Assembly: GCF_001673535.1 (NCBI RefSeq)
Contig: NZ_LZLY01000104.1
Span: 100,114-164,113 of the forward strand
Source of the DNA: Mycobacterium sp. 1081908.1
GTDB lineage: Bacteria > Actinomycetota > Actinomycetes > Mycobacteriales > Mycobacteriaceae
Direction of reading: 5' to 3'
DNA: 64,000 nucleotides
Shown here piece by piece: positions 8,351-17,762 of the stretch. Numbering within the stretch: the first letter of the stretch is position 1; every line of letters begins with the position of its first letter. The position numbers and the translations under genes are program-made. The notes under the pieces were generated by a model. That model did no database searches and was not told the DNA's origin. It saw nothing but the letters and a program-made list of their open reading frames with translations.

Positions 8351-9121
8351 ATGGGACTGCGGGGTCTGACCGACAAGGTTGCGGTCGTCGTCGGCGGCGC
8401 CACCGGCATCGGCGCGGCGACGGCGGCACGGCTCGGCGAGGAAGGCTGCCGCGTGGTCATCGGTGACGTCGCCGCCGACGCCGCGCGGCAGACGGCCGGC
8501 CGCATCGTCGACGCCGGTGGGACGGCGGCGGCCGTCGGGTTCGACCTGGCGGATCCCGACTCGGTCGCCGAACTGATGCGCGCCGCCGCCACCACCTACG
8601 ACGGCGTCGACCTGCTGTTCAACGTCGGCGCGGACATGGGCACGATCCGCTTCGATACGGACGTGGTGGACATCGACTTCGACGTCTGGGATCGGGTGAT
8701 GGCGGTGAACCTGCGCGGCTACGTGGCCGCCATGAAATACGCGATCCCGAGCATGCTGGGCCGGGGAGGCGGTGCGATCGTCAACATGTCATCGGCGGCG
8801 GCGTTCCAGGGCGAGCCCGCGCGACCGGCCTATGCCACCGCGAAGGCCGGGATCGGCGCGCTCACCCGGCATGTCGCGTCGCGCTGGGGGAAGGAGGGCA
8901 TCCGGTGTAACGCGGTCGCGCCCGGGTTCACCGCGACCGAGGCCATCCGGTCCGCGCCGCAGTGGCCGGACCTGCAGGCGGGCGCGCTGAAACGCATCCG
9001 CGGAACCCGCGTCGGCGATCCCGGCGACGTCGCGTCGCTGGTGGCCTTTCTGCTCTCCGACGAGGGCGACTGGATCAACGGACAGGTCATCAACATCGAC
9101 GGCGGCACCGTCCTCCGCTGA
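8351..9121 (+). CDS. SDR family oxidoreductase
   Basis: A 256-residue classical SDR. The cofactor loop is GGATGIG, the NNAG position reads NVGAD (an unusual variant), and the catalytic pair is in YATAKAG. The C-terminus has INGQVINIDGG. The ATG at 8351 is favoured because upstream codons would cross the operator. Its stop overlaps the TetR ATG in TGATG, so the two are cotranscribed. It probably serves the same pathway as the divergent operon. Confidence 0.85.
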   Translation: MGLRGLTDKVAVVVGGATGIGAATAARLGEEGCRVVIGDVAADAARQTAGRIVDAGGTAAAVGFDLADPDSVAELMRAAATTYDGVDLLFNVGADMGTIRFDTDVVDIDFDVWDRVMAVNLRGYVAAMKYAIPSMLGRGGGAIVNMSSAAAFQGEPARPAYATAKAGIGALTRHVASRWGKEGIRCNAVAPGFTATEAIRSAPQWPDLQAGALKRIRGTRVGDPGDVASLVAFLLSDEGDWINGQVINIDGGTVLR

Positions 9122-9744
9122 TGGCCGGCAGCACACCCCGCAGACGCGACGGCGACCAACGCCGGCGCGAACTGTGCGACGCGGCGATCCGGGTGCTGGC
9201 CGAGCACGGATCGCGCGGGCTGACACACGGGCAGGTGGACCGCTACGCCCAGGTCCCCGACGGCACGACGTCGTACTACTACCGCACCCGGGAGGCCCTG
9301 CTGCGGGGCGTCGGCAAGCGCGTCGCCGAAATCGATGTCACCAACCTGAAATCGGTGATCGACCGGCCGCTTGATCCGGACTCGCCGTTCGCCCACCTCG
9401 CCGAGCTCACGATGATGCAGGCCGACGGGCCCGGGTTGATGCTGAACAGGGCCCGGCACGAACTGCTGTTGGGCGCCGCCCGCGATCCCGACCTGGCCGC
9501 GATGTCGCAGTCCTTCGTCGGCCGGATCATCGCCATGTCGCACGACGCCATCGCCCACCTGCAGCCGGACACCAGCGACCCCGAATTGCTCGCCGCCCAG
9601 ACGACCGCGGTCACCACCTTCATCGGAGGCGTTTTCGCCCGCCTGGTCGCGGGCGACCGCACCATCAACGACGCCGGACAACTCGCGCGGCTGCTGCAGG
9701 CGATCGTGACCGCGGTGGCCGAGCAGCACGATGCGGTTCGATAA
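9121..9744 (+). CDS. TetR family transcriptional regulator
   Basis: A 207-residue regulator. The N-terminal domain has RRRELCDAAIRVLAEHGSRG and a recognition region GTTSYYYRTREALL. The turn helix LTHGQVDRYAQV is slightly unusual. Its coupling to the SDR and position next to a palindromic divergent promoter suggest it is the local repressor of the sulfotransferase/metallo-hydrolase operon. The ligand is unknown. Confidence 0.8.
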   Translation: MAGSTPRRRDGDQRRRELCDAAIRVLAEHGSRGLTHGQVDRYAQVPDGTTSYYYRTREALLRGVGKRVAEIDVTNLKSVIDRPLDPDSPFAHLAELTMMQADGPGLMLNRARHELLLGAARDPDLAAMSQSFVGRIIAMSHDAIAHLQPDTSDPELLAAQTTAVTTFIGGVFARLVAGDRTINDAGQLARLLQAIVTAVAEQHDAVR

Positions 9745-9787
9745 TTCACAGGCGTCGCAAGAAGTTTGGGCGGTTTCGAAGCATCGC

Positions 9788-10288
9788 TCAGGGACAGGTC
9801 ACGTGGATCCCGAATGTCACCTGGTGCACGTCGCCCTGATTCGGCGACACCCCCTGGCCCGTCCCGGTCACCGTGTAACTCTTGCCGTCCTTGGTGGCCT
9901 GCACCTGGGTCGCGGACTGCGGCGCCTGATAGGGCAGCTGATACTCGCCGGCTCCCGCCTTGAGCGACAGGGAGAAACCGTCGACACTGGGCGGTTTTTC
10001 GTCCGACAGCGCCAGCGACACCGACGCCGAATCGTCGCGAACGGTGATGCGGGTGGTCAGGTCCCCGGACTCCGCCGGCGTCGCACTGGGTTGCGCCGCC
10101 GTCGCGGTGCACTCGACCTTGTTCATGATCGTGTGCTTGTTGCCGCCCACCATGACGGTCGTGCTCGGCGGGGCCGCGCTGGTGCTTGTGCCAGCGGACG
10201 GCTGGCCGCCCTTGCTCGAGCAGGCCGGCAGGGTGGCCGCCACGGCGATCACGCCGAGCACGGCGAGAACAAGTCGCGAACTGGTCAT
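9788..10288 (-). CDS. LpqH (19-kDa antigen)-family lipoprotein
   Basis: A 166-residue secreted lipoprotein. A signal peptide ends in the lipobox LPAC, followed by a Ser/Thr/Pro-rich linker. The C-terminal domain has the LpqH pattern: paired Cys in KVECTA and IHVTCP and the segment ATKDGKSYTVTGTGQGV. LpqH-type proteins are surface-exposed, often glycosylated, TLR2-active lipoproteins. This copy is a paralogue-type sequence rather than LpqH itself. It converges on the TetR gene across a 43-bp gap. Confidence 0.8.
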   Translation of the reverse strand: MTSSRLVLAVLGVIAVAATLPACSSKGGQPSAGTSTSAAPPSTTVMVGGNKHTIMNKVECTATAAQPSATPAESGDLTTRITVRDDSASVSLALSDEKPPSVDGFSLSLKAGAGEYQLPYQAPQSATQVQATKDGKSYTVTGTGQGVSPNQGDVHQVTFGIHVTCP

Positions 10289-10387
10289 CTCACGTCCTTT
10301 GCTAGAGCTCAGAAGGACTATAGAGGCCGTTCGTTGCGGCGAGGTCTCATCCCTCTTGCGACCCGCCTAACGGCGGATCCGCGCAGT

Positions 10388-11116
10388 TCACGGCCACGCT
10401 TCCCAGCTGACCATCGTTCGTAACGGTCCCGCGAACACGGGCCGCACCGCGCCCGACCGCCACCGTTCCTCGACGAGCGGGGCCAGCGCGCCGGTGGTGG
10501 CGAGCGGGTCGGCGTCGAGGTAGACGACCGTGACGTATTGGTGGTCGGTCAGCCAGCCCGGCGGCAGGTGGCTCCACCCGGTGCTGGAACCGAAAGTCCA
10601 CGCCCCGGCGGTGCCCGGCGTGGCGAGCAGCGCCGGATGGTGCTCGGCGTGCAGCCACTGCAACCACGCGTCGGGGCGGCCTTCGGTGGGTTCTTCCACG
10701 ATCAGCACGATTCCGCGGTGCGGGCGAAACGGCACCACCTCGGGGGAGACGAGGGCGTGCGGTGCGGCCTCCCACTGCAGCAGCCGCAGCCCGGCCACTA
10801 GCAGCGACGGCCGCGTGACCGGAAAGCGCCCGTTCTCCCGCAGGGAGCGGCCGAGCGCGACGAAGTCGTCGAAGGTTTGTTCAACGGGGTCACCGATCAG
10901 GTAGTGCACCACGTTGCCGAGCTGGGCCAGTTGCCCGTCGGCGGCCAAGCGGTGATCGGGGTACGCGCCGTCGGCGATCCAGCGCAGCCCGTGGATGATG
11001 CCCGGCAATTGGTATTGCTCGGGCATGTGATCCAGCAGGTGCCAGCGCAGATAGCTGCCGTCGTCGGGCGGTGCGGCGGCGGTGAGGCTGAAAAAGCCCG
11101 CCTTGACGCGGTTCAT
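10388..11116 (-). CDS. Uncharacterised protein with two ferredoxin-fold-like halves
   Basis: A 242-residue protein without a firm family match. Two halves look alike: YLRWHLLDHMPEQYQLPGI in the first and WLQWLHAEHHPALLATPG in the second, each an amphipathic helix with His followed by beta-rich sequence. This pattern suggests tandem dimeric alpha/beta-barrel (EthD or DabB-like) domains. It overlaps the upstream 110-residue gene by 4 nt, so it belongs to the hydrolase-SDR-LLM operon. A role in binding or converting the pathway intermediate is inference. Confidence 0.6.
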   Translation of the reverse strand: MNRVKAGFFSLTAAAPPDDGSYLRWHLLDHMPEQYQLPGIIHGLRWIADGAYPDHRLAADGQLAQLGNVVHYLIGDPVEQTFDDFVALGRSLRENGRFPVTRPSLLVAGLRLLQWEAAPHALVSPEVVPFRPHRGIVLIVEEPTEGRPDAWLQWLHAEHHPALLATPGTAGAWTFGSSTGWSHLPPGWLTDHQYVTVVYLDADPLATTGALAPLVEERWRSGAVRPVFAGPLRTMVSWEAWP

Positions 11117-11445
11117 GTGCCCGGGCCGATGACGAAGCAGCTGCCGGTGCTGCTGGTGAGCAATAGCTCTTGAACCGCGGACTTGTCGATGGTCGCGAAT
11201 TCGAAACGGTGCACCTGTTGCCCGGCGTCGATGTTGGCGACTTGAGACTCGGTGGTGCCGTCCGTCTTGCGGACCAGGGCCGTGATCTTGTCCGGCTTCG
11301 AAAGACTTTGCGGCTCATGGAAATACCACACTTCGATGCCGGCGCCCGAGCCCTGCCGGCCGTCGGAGTAGTAACACCCCGGGTTGCCCTCGGCGTCGGG
11401 CGGCGGTGGCGGGCAGATGGATAGCACTCGGATCGCCTTCGACAT
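11113..11445 (-). CDS. Uncharacterised 110-residue protein
   Basis: The gene encodes 110 residues with no recognised family and no signal peptide. Visible features are a Pro-rich N-terminal segment (CPPPPPD), a Gly/Ser-rich loop (GRQGSGAG) with Tyr and Trp, and a C-terminus ending in CFVIGPG. It lies 15 bp downstream of the LLM oxidoreductase and overlaps the next gene by ATGA, so the operon context makes it a real gene. Confidence 0.6.
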   Translation of the reverse strand: MSKAIRVLSICPPPPPDAEGNPGCYYSDGRQGSGAGIEVWYFHEPQSLSKPDKITALVRKTDGTTESQVANIDAGQQVHRFEFATIDKSAVQELLLTSSTGSCFVIGPGT

Positions 11446-11460
11446 GGAAGCCCTTTCTGA

Positions 11461-12324
11461 TTAAGACGGTTGCAGTTCCGCGAGCGCCGCCAGGTTCTCC
11501 AGGTAATGCCGCAGCGAGGTGTGTTTGAAGATCGCGCTGACGATGGTGGCGCCGTGCGCGGCGAGCTCGCCGAGCGCGTCGCGGGTGCGTTCCGGCTCGT
11601 TGATCGGATCCAGCGCTGCCGGCGGGGGCAGCACGACCTCGAATCCGGGTGGAAGGTCGAAGCGGCCCAACCATTCTCGGACCTGGGGCAGGCTGACGTT
11701 GAAGGGGGCCCAGCCGTCGGCGAGGGTCGCGGCGCGGCGCAGCGATCGCAGCGTGCGCCCACCGATCCAGATGGGCACGCGTTCCTGGACGGCGCAGGGA
11801 TCGACGACCATCCCGCCGAACGAATAGAACTCGCCGTGGTAGGCGGGTTCGGGCACCGACAGCGAGGCGCGCAGCGCCCGCAGGGCGTCGTCACCGCGCG
11901 GCCCGCGGTCGTCGAAGGGGGCGCCGATGAGCTCGAACTCCTCCTTCAGGCTGCCCACCCCGACTCCGAGGATGAGCCGCCCGTTGCTGACCTTGTCCAG
12001 GGTGCCGTAGCGCTTGGCGATTTCGAGCGGGTGGTGATACCCGAGGACCAGGACGTGGGTAGCCAACCGGATCCGACGGGTGCGCGCGGCAAGGTAGCCC
12101 AGCGTGGCCAGCGGATCCCAGTAGCGGGCGCCGCGGCGGTCGCGCTCGGCGGCGGGCAGCGCGATGTGCTCGCTACAGGTCAGGTGGTGATAGCCGAGCC
12201 GGTCCGCGGCTTCGGCGATCTGGGCGAGGTCTTCGATGGAGGCGTCTCGGGTCCACTCGCTGCTACCCGGCAGCATGGTCACCACGGGGGTGGCCACCGA
12301 TAGTTTGACCGCGGCGGCGCTCAT
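11461..12324 (-). CDS. LLM-class F420-dependent oxidoreductase
   Basis: A 287-residue luciferase-like TIM-barrel protein. Typical features are EAADRLGYHHLTCSEHIALP, a strand ending in THVLVLGYHHPLEIAKRYGTL split by a turn, and GVGVGSLKEEFELIG. The IWIGGRT segment near the middle is the usual phosphate-binding part. In mycobacteria this class mostly uses coenzyme F420 rather than FMN. Its start overlaps the stop of the SDR upstream by 4 nt. Confidence 0.8.
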   Translation of the reverse strand: MSAAAVKLSVATPVVTMLPGSSEWTRDASIEDLAQIAEAADRLGYHHLTCSEHIALPAAERDRRGARYWDPLATLGYLAARTRRIRLATHVLVLGYHHPLEIAKRYGTLDKVSNGRLILGVGVGSLKEEFELIGAPFDDRGPRGDDALRALRASLSVPEPAYHGEFYSFGGMVVDPCAVQERVPIWIGGRTLRSLRRAATLADGWAPFNVSLPQVREWLGRFDLPPGFEVVLPPPAALDPINEPERTRDALGELAAHGATIVSAIFKHTSLRHYLENLAALAELQPS

Positions 12325-13103
12325 CCCTGCATGTACCCGCCGGCGTCGACGGGGATGGATTGCCCGGTGATGGTTCGGCTCTCGTCGCTGGCCAGGAACA
12401 ATGCCAGGTTGGCAACGTCCTCGGGCGAGGAAATGTCTTGCAACGCCACGTCTTTGAGCGACCTGGCGCGCTGGGTCTCAAAGTCGACCCCTTGCTCGTC
12501 GGCGGTGCGTTGCACCCACTTACGAAACAGCTCGGTGTCGATGGCGCCGGGCACGATGCAGTTGCACCGGATGCCGTACGGGCCGACCTCTAGCGCAACG
12601 GCTTTGGTGAACGCACGCAGCGACGCCTTGGCGGCGACGTAGTGTGTCTTGCGCACCATGCCGGCGTAGCTGGCCGTCGACGAGAAGTTCAGGATGACCC
12701 CGCGGCGGCGTTGCAGCATCGACCGGTTGAGCACCTCGCGGGTGCACAGCATGGCCGCGGTGACGTCGATGCCGAAGGTGGCGTTCCAGTTGTCCAGCGT
12801 CTGCTCCCAGATCCAGCGGTCCTGGCCGGGCGTGGCGGCGTTGTTGCACAGGATGTCCACCTGGCCGAACTCGTCGACGGCGCGCGTCACCATGGCCGCG
12901 ACGTCGTCCTCGTCGGTGACGTCGGCGCGCATCGCGATGGCGCCCGGGCCCGCCGCGTCCGCGGCTTCGCGCACCAGCTCTTCGCGCCGCGCGGCCAGCA
13001 GCACACGGGCGCCCTCCGCGACGAACAGCGAGCCCATCACCGGTCCCAGACCGCTGCTGGCGCCGGTGATGATCGCGACCTTGCCCTCAAGCCGTCCGGT
13101 CAT
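12321..13103 (-). CDS. SDR family oxidoreductase
   Basis: A 260-residue classical SDR with TGASSGLG at the N-terminus, a NNAATPG motif, the catalytic YVAAKAS pair and ITGQSIPVDAGG at the C-terminus. The ATG at 13103 overlaps the hydrolase stop by ATGA; the longer frame to 13820 is an out-of-gene extension. It is the second gene of a five-gene operon. Confidence 0.85.
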   Translation of the reverse strand: MTGRLEGKVAIITGASSGLGPVMGSLFVAEGARVLLAARREELVREAADAAGPGAIAMRADVTDEDDVAAMVTRAVDEFGQVDILCNNAATPGQDRWIWEQTLDNWNATFGIDVTAAMLCTREVLNRSMLQRRRGVILNFSSTASYAGMVRKTHYVAAKASLRAFTKAVALEVGPYGIRCNCIVPGAIDTELFRKWVQRTADEQGVDFETQRARSLKDVALQDISSPEDVANLALFLASDESRTITGQSIPVDAGGYMQG

Positions 13104-13906
13104 TTCGGCGACCCCGTCGGACAACGGGTTTCGAGCCAGGCGTGAATCCGCTCGGCCACGTCGGCCCAGCCGGGCTCCAGCATCATGTCGTGTGCCATCC
13201 CGGGAATGAACTCCGCCTCGGTGTTGTATGCGCGCGCGGTCGCGCGCACTTCCCGGGCCGAGAAAAGGATGTCGTTTTCGGCGCCCAGGACCATCACCGG
13301 AGCCTTGACGAGGGAGGGCTTCGGCAGATCGAGCCACAACATGCCGAGCACATGCCCGCCCACGTACTCCTCGTCGAGCCCGGCGGCATAGCGCGCCACG
13401 TCGGCGAGGGGAGTTGAGTCGGAAAAGAAGCTTTCCCGGGCCAATTCGGGTGTGCGGCCCATGCTTCCCTTCGACTTGGTGATAGCCAGGTGCCGCGCGG
13501 TGAGCCACGGGTGCAGCTGGAACCTGCGCAGCAGGAATCCGGCGATCCCGCTGGGCGGCACGGAGGCGAGCAGGACGGCGGCCGGCGCGTCGTGCGACTC
13601 GAGGTACTTCTGCACCACGAAGCCGCCCATGGAGTGCCCGATCACGACCGGTCGTTCGGGCAGGCCGTCGGCGACCGAGGCGACGTCGTCGACGAAATCC
13701 ACCATCGAACAGAACTGCATGCGTTTGGGCGCGGGGCTCTTGCCGTGGCCGCGCAGGCTCACCGCCACCGACCGGTAGCCCTTCGACGCGAAGAAGTCCA
13801 GGAAATGCTCGTCCCAGCACCAGGCGCCGTGCCAGGCGCCGTGGACGAATAACAACGGCGTTTTGTGCGAACTTCGGCTCGGCCCCTTGTCGATCACTTC
13901 AAGCAC
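13100..13906 (-). CDS. Alpha/beta hydrolase (Ser nucleophile)
   Basis: A 268-residue hydrolase. The oxyanion motif is [10 protein letters not shown] and the nucleophile elbow GHSMGG; the acid may be in GAENDILFS and the base in [12 protein letters not shown]. It resembles esterase or C-C-bond hydrolases. It is the first gene of the operon that runs to 10388 and is divergent from a secreted phosphorylase-like gene. The substrate is unknown. Confidence 0.8.
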   Translation of the reverse strand: MLEVIDKGPSRSSHKTPLLFVHGAWHGAWCWDEHFLDFFASKGYRSVAVSLRGHGKSPAPKRMQFCSMVDFVDDVASVADGLPERPVVIGHSMGGFVVQKYLESHDAPAAVLLASVPPSGIAGFLLRRFQLHPWLTARHLAITKSKGSMGRTPELARESFFSDSTPLADVARYAAGLDEEYVGGHVLGMLWLDLPKPSLVKAPVMVLGAENDILFSAREVRATARAYNTEAEFIPGMAHDMMLEPGWADVAERIHAWLETRCPTGSPK

Positions 13907-14071
13907 GCCGTTGAGACTAGCGGCAATAACGACACGAAATCGCTAAACAAAAAGAACGATAACGAATATTCAGTCGCGTCCCCGATGCGCGAAAATCAAG
14001 CCACCACATTATTCACGTCGATAAGGCAGCGAGTCTCGGGCATTCATGACCGACAAAAGACCAGGGGGATC

Positions 14072-15082
14072 GTGCTCAAGCCTTTTCGCGTCGCCGCCAT
14101 GGTGGCGCTCGCCTTGTCGGTGGGCGCCGGCGTGGCCGCCGCCGAGCCAGCGGGCGCGCCGGACGTGACGACGGATTCCTGCGAACAGCGCACGCTGGTG
14201 CTGTCGGCCTTCCCGGCCGAAGCCGATGCCGTTCTGTCCCTCACCGCGCTCGACCCCCACCCGGTGGTGCGGGCCGACCGTCGGCGCTTCTACCTGGGAA
14301 CGATCGGCGGCAAGAAGGTGATCGTGGCGATGACGGGCATCGGCCTGGTGAACGCGACCGAGACCGCCCAGACCGCGTTCGCGCGCTTCACTTGCGCGTC
14401 ATCGGTTTCCGTTGGCGCAGTGGTGTTCTCGGGCGTCGCCGGGGGTGGCGCGCGCCTCAACATCGGGGATGTGGCGGTACCGGCGCGCTGGAGCTTGGAC
14501 CAGGGCGCGACCTTTCACCCGGTCGACCCCGGCATGCTGGCCGCGGCACAGGCGCTGAGTGTCAACCTGGAAAGCGTTAATTACCTTGGCAATCCGATCT
14601 GCCTGTGCAAGAACGCTCCCCGCGTCAGGCTGATCGACCTGAAGCGCCAGCCCCGGCTGCTGGTCGGCGGCGACGGCTCCAGCTCCGACAACAACAACGG
14701 CCAGGCGTTCCCGTGCGTGCCGAACGGCGGCGACGTGTTCGGATGCCAACCCTGCAGCGCGCCCGATCGCTCGCTCTTCTACACCGGCAACTTCTTTCAT
14801 GCGGCGGGGCCGTGGCTACGAAACTCTTTGATCAGCAACCTCAACGTCGCGTCGACGGCCAATCCGGCCTTCGATGCGACGGACAACGAGACGGCCGCGG
14901 TGCAGGCGGTCGCCGACGCGCATGGGACGCCGTTCCTGGGGATCCGCGGCATCTCGGACGGAGCCGGCGACCCGTTGCGGCTGCCGGGCTTCCCGTTCGA
15001 GTTTTTCTTCTACAAGCAGATCGCGGCGGAAAACGCCGCACGGGTGACCGCGACCTTCCTGCAGAGCTGGGCGGGCATCTGA
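14072..15082 (+). CDS. Secreted nucleoside phosphorylase/nucleosidase-like protein
   Basis: A 336-residue protein. The GTG at 14072 is chosen because a ggggg Shine-Dalgarno lies just upstream and it opens a clean signal peptide ending AAAEPAGA. The mature part begins a PNP/MTA-nucleosidase-like fold: [32 protein letters not shown] and [10 protein letters not shown]. The C-terminal D-x-E-T-A-A motif ([15 protein letters not shown]) matches the family's catalytic end. An inserted Cys-rich segment (about 175-240) is unusual. It would act outside the membrane, on nucleosides or as a binding protein. An Rv2293c relationship is recalled, not tested. Confidence 0.7.
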   Translation: MLKPFRVAAMVALALSVGAGVAAAEPAGAPDVTTDSCEQRTLVLSAFPAEADAVLSLTALDPHPVVRADRRRFYLGTIGGKKVIVAMTGIGLVNATETAQTAFARFTCASSVSVGAVVFSGVAGGGARLNIGDVAVPARWSLDQGATFHPVDPGMLAAAQALSVNLESVNYLGNPICLCKNAPRVRLIDLKRQPRLLVGGDGSSSDNNNGQAFPCVPNGGDVFGCQPCSAPDRSLFYTGNFFHAAGPWLRNSLISNLNVASTANPAFDATDNETAAVQAVADAHGTPFLGIRGISDGAGDPLRLPGFPFEFFFYKQIAAENAARVTATFLQSWAGI

Positions 15083-15083
15083 G

Positions 15084-15935
15084 TTATTCGGGTCCGCGGC
15101 CGACGGGGCGGGCCGGATCCGAACACCATTCCGACCATGACCCCGGATACAGCGCCGCTTCTCGGCCCGCCGCCGCGAGCGCGGCGATCGTGATGGCCGC
15201 GGTGACACCCGAGCCGCAATAGACGCCCAGCGGGCCGTCGCGATCGATGCCGTGGTCGGACAGCAGTTGGGCGAGCGCGTAATCGCCGACGAAGGTCCCG
15301 TCGCCCGCCAGGACGGCGCCGCTGGGAAGGTTTTTCGCGCCGGGGATGTGGCCGGCGACGGGGTCGAGGGGTTCCACGTCGCCGCGGAACCGTTCCGGGG
15401 CACGGGCGTCGAGCAGCGTCACGCCCTCGCCGGTTTGGTCGGCCGTCAACGTGGGTCGCCCGCCCGCATACAGATCATCGTGCGCCACAGCCACATTCCC
15501 GGGCGGCGGATCGACCGGGCCGGTCTCGAGGCTGTGTCCGGCGGAGCGCCACGCGGACAGGCCGCCGTCCAGGATGCGCACGTTCGCGAGCCCCGCGGCC
15601 GTGAGCACCCACCACGCTCGCGCCGAGCCGGCGCGGTTCCAGTCGTCGTAGACGACGACCGCATCGTTTTGGCGGATGCCCCAGCGGCGTGCGGCCGCCT
15701 CCAGGCTGCGCCCCGACGGCAGCGGGTGGCGACCGCGGCCGGCCAGGCCGTGGTCGCTCAGCTCGTCCTCGAGCGACACGTACACCGCGCCCGGCAGGTG
15801 GCCCGCCAGGTAGGCGGCACGACCGTCGGGTTCGTCGAGGCGCCACCGCACATCGAGGATCGCCGGTGGGTCGCCGGCCTCCAAAAGGGCGGCCAGCTCG
15901 GTCGCCGTGATCAGCACCCGGTCCCGTGCCTCCAC
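15084..15935 (-). CDS. sseB: Thiosulfate/mercaptopyruvate sulfurtransferase SseB
   Basis: A 283-residue two-domain rhodanese. The inactive N-terminal domain carries ILDVRWRLDEPDG and VVVYDDWNRAGSARAW; the active C-terminal domain has the persulfide loop CGSGVTAA. The GTG at 15935 is preceded at 5 bp by a strong ggaggaggt, which fixes the start. Sequence and length match my recall of M. tuberculosis SseB closely, including the SARAWWVLTAAG and FPGSWSEW-like stretches. It transfers sulfane sulfur to thiol acceptors. It converges on the secreted phosphorylase-like gene with a 1-bp gap. Confidence 0.85.
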   Translation of the reverse strand: MEARDRVLITATELAALLEAGDPPAILDVRWRLDEPDGRAAYLAGHLPGAVYVSLEDELSDHGLAGRGRHPLPSGRSLEAAARRWGIRQNDAVVVYDDWNRAGSARAWWVLTAAGLANVRILDGGLSAWRSAGHSLETGPVDPPPGNVAVAHDDLYAGGRPTLTADQTGEGVTLLDARAPERFRGDVEPLDPVAGHIPGAKNLPSGAVLAGDGTFVGDYALAQLLSDHGIDRDGPLGVYCGSGVTAAITIAALAAAGREAALYPGSWSEWCSDPARPVGRGPE

Positions 15936-16201
15936 GTCTGCACCTCCTCCCGTTTCCCGCGAGCCTAGCCGCACGCCGGGAGGTAAACGCCATTGGAACT
16001 GACGGTGAACACTTGCGGCGTCCGACGGGCCGAGCTGTGCGTTCGGAATTAAACTCGACCAGAACTAAAACTGAACGGCGGATTGAAGTTTGGCTTTCGG
16101 CGGGCGGTGCTGCGAGAAGACTATTGACCACGGAACCGCTCGCACGCGAGGATCATTTACATTGGTCGTCGAGCCCTTATGGCTTCGAAAGTGATGGGGA
16201 A

Positions 16202-16531
16202 ATGAAGAAGAAGATTTCTGCGGTCGCGGTTGGCGCATTCCTGGCGTTCACGTGGGTGCCCGTGGCTGTCGCGCACGCCGACCAGACGGACCAGGACTTC
16301 GCGGAATACCTTGCGTCGCATGGCATCAACCTGGGTTCGCCGGGCCAGGCCGTGAACATGGCGCGCACCATGTGCTCCGACCTCGAGGCGGGCTACACGC
16401 AGAAGGACGAGATCGATCAGCTGACGGGCTCGCACAAGCTGACCCAGGCGCAGGCCGAAACGTTCATCGGCGCGGCCACCGCGGACTACTGCCCGGGCAA
16501 GCACAGCCCCACCAAGCCCAGCGGCGGATAG
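16202..16531 (+). CDS. DUF732 secreted small protein
   Basis: A 109-residue protein with a basic start MKKK, a hydrophobic signal segment and cleavage after AVAHA. The mature 85 residues carry the DUF732 pattern: DQDFAEYLASHGI, then a conserved Cys pair (ARTMCSDL and ADYCPG). Mycobacteria encode many such small exported proteins of unknown role. An upstream 266-bp intergenic stretch has no gene; a ttgacc at 16124 could be part of a promoter. Confidence 0.8.
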   Translation: MKKKISAVAVGAFLAFTWVPVAVAHADQTDQDFAEYLASHGINLGSPGQAVNMARTMCSDLEAGYTQKDEIDQLTGSHKLTQAQAETFIGAATADYCPGKHSPTKPSGG

Positions 16532-16557
16532 TTTCCTCTGAGCTGCGGTTATCAGCG

Positions 16558-17682
16558 CTAGGCGCTTTCCTTGGCTTCGCCGGTCCCCAGCGACGCCAGC
16601 ATGCCCGCGGCGGCCCGTTCCCAGGTGAAGCTCTCCGCGCGGCGCCGGGCGGAGCGACGGCGGTGGTGTTCGGGACGGCCGACGATCGCGCCGACCGCCC
16701 ACGCGATGGCGAACGGGTCGTTGTCGGCCAGGGCGCCGCTGTCCGGGGTGATGATCTCGGTCAGCGCGGACGTGCGTGACACGACGGCCGGCGTCCCGCA
16801 CGCCAGCGATTCCAGCGCGGCCAGCCCGAACGTCTCGTGCGGGCCGGGCGCCAGCGTCACGTCCGCCGTGGCCAGCAGCTCCGCCACGGTGCGCCGGTCG
16901 TTGATGAACCCGGTGAAGTCGATCGGCAGCCGGGAGGCTTGCCTTTCCAGCCTGGCCCGCAGCGGGCCCTCGCCCACGACGACCAGCCTCGCGTCGACGC
17001 CGGCATGGCACAGCGCGCCCAGGGCGTCGATGCTGCGGTCGACCCGCTTTTCCACCGACAGCCGTCCGCAGTGCACCAGCAGGATCTGCTGCGGCGTAGC
17101 CCAGCGCCGCCGCACCAGGTAGGAGTGCCGGCGTGGGTGAAACGTCTGCAGATCCACGCCCAGTGGCACGGTGACGGTGTTGGTCGCGCCGATCCGGTCG
17201 AACTCTTCGCGCGCGAACGCGGTGGTGCACACCACGGTGTCGTAGTTGGCGGCCGTCCGCCGATTGGCGAAGTCCGCGAACTTTTCCGCGCTGCGCCGCG
17301 GAAGTACCTGTCCCACAAGGCGATCCAGGCGCTCGTGGGAGATCATGACCGTCTTGGCGCCGTAGTCGCGGCCCCACGGCCCCAACGACCTCAGGGTGAG
17401 GCGATCGGAGACCTCTAGTGCGTCGGGTTTCAGCGCCGCCAGTAGCGCTTTGACGGGTCCCGGCATCACCGCACGGTAGCCGCCGGTGCAGGGAATCAGC
17501 CGAGCGGGCATCGTGATTCGTACCACGCCCGTCGGCAGCTCCGTGCGTTCGGCGTTTCGCCCGGGCACGATCAGGAACACCTCGTGCCCGGTGGCGCAGT
17601 ATTCGGCGCCGAGGCGGTCCACCGCAGTGCGCAGGCCGCCGGAGCGGGGGCCGTAGAAGTTGGCGACCTGTACAACGCGCAT
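16558..17682 (-). CDS. mgtA: GT4 mannosyltransferase, MgtA/PimB type
   Basis: A 374-residue glycosyltransferase family 4 protein. The N-terminal domain opens VVQVANFYGPRSGGLRTAVD, and the C-terminal nucleotide-sugar domain has HCGRLSVEKRVDRSIDAL and the E-x7-E motif PHETFGLAALE. The sequence agrees well with my recall of M. tuberculosis Rv0557, a GDP-mannose-dependent alpha-mannosyltransferase acting on glucuronosyl diacylglycerol. An ATG at 17706 exists, but the RVVQVANF start at 17682 matches the family. The gene stands alone on the minus strand. Confidence 0.75.
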   Translation of the reverse strand: MRVVQVANFYGPRSGGLRTAVDRLGAEYCATGHEVFLIVPGRNAERTELPTGVVRITMPARLIPCTGGYRAVMPGPVKALLAALKPDALEVSDRLTLRSLGPWGRDYGAKTVMISHERLDRLVGQVLPRRSAEKFADFANRRTAANYDTVVCTTAFAREEFDRIGATNTVTVPLGVDLQTFHPRRHSYLVRRRWATPQQILLVHCGRLSVEKRVDRSIDALGALCHAGVDARLVVVGEGPLRARLERQASRLPIDFTGFINDRRTVAELLATADVTLAPGPHETFGLAALESLACGTPAVVSRTSALTEIITPDSGALADNDPFAIAWAVGAIVGRPEHHRRRSARRRAESFTWERAAAGMLASLGTGEAKESA

Positions 17683-17762
17683 AACGTGAGGACACGCGGC
17701 GCGCATGTGCAGTCACCGATGGGGAACCGTCGCGTGCCTGAACAGTCCGTGAAGAAATCGCC

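Noticed and set aside
13104..13820. N-terminal extension of the SDR at 12321
   Set aside because: It overlaps the alpha/beta hydrolase in another frame and has no coding features. The ATGA junction sets the SDR start at 13103.
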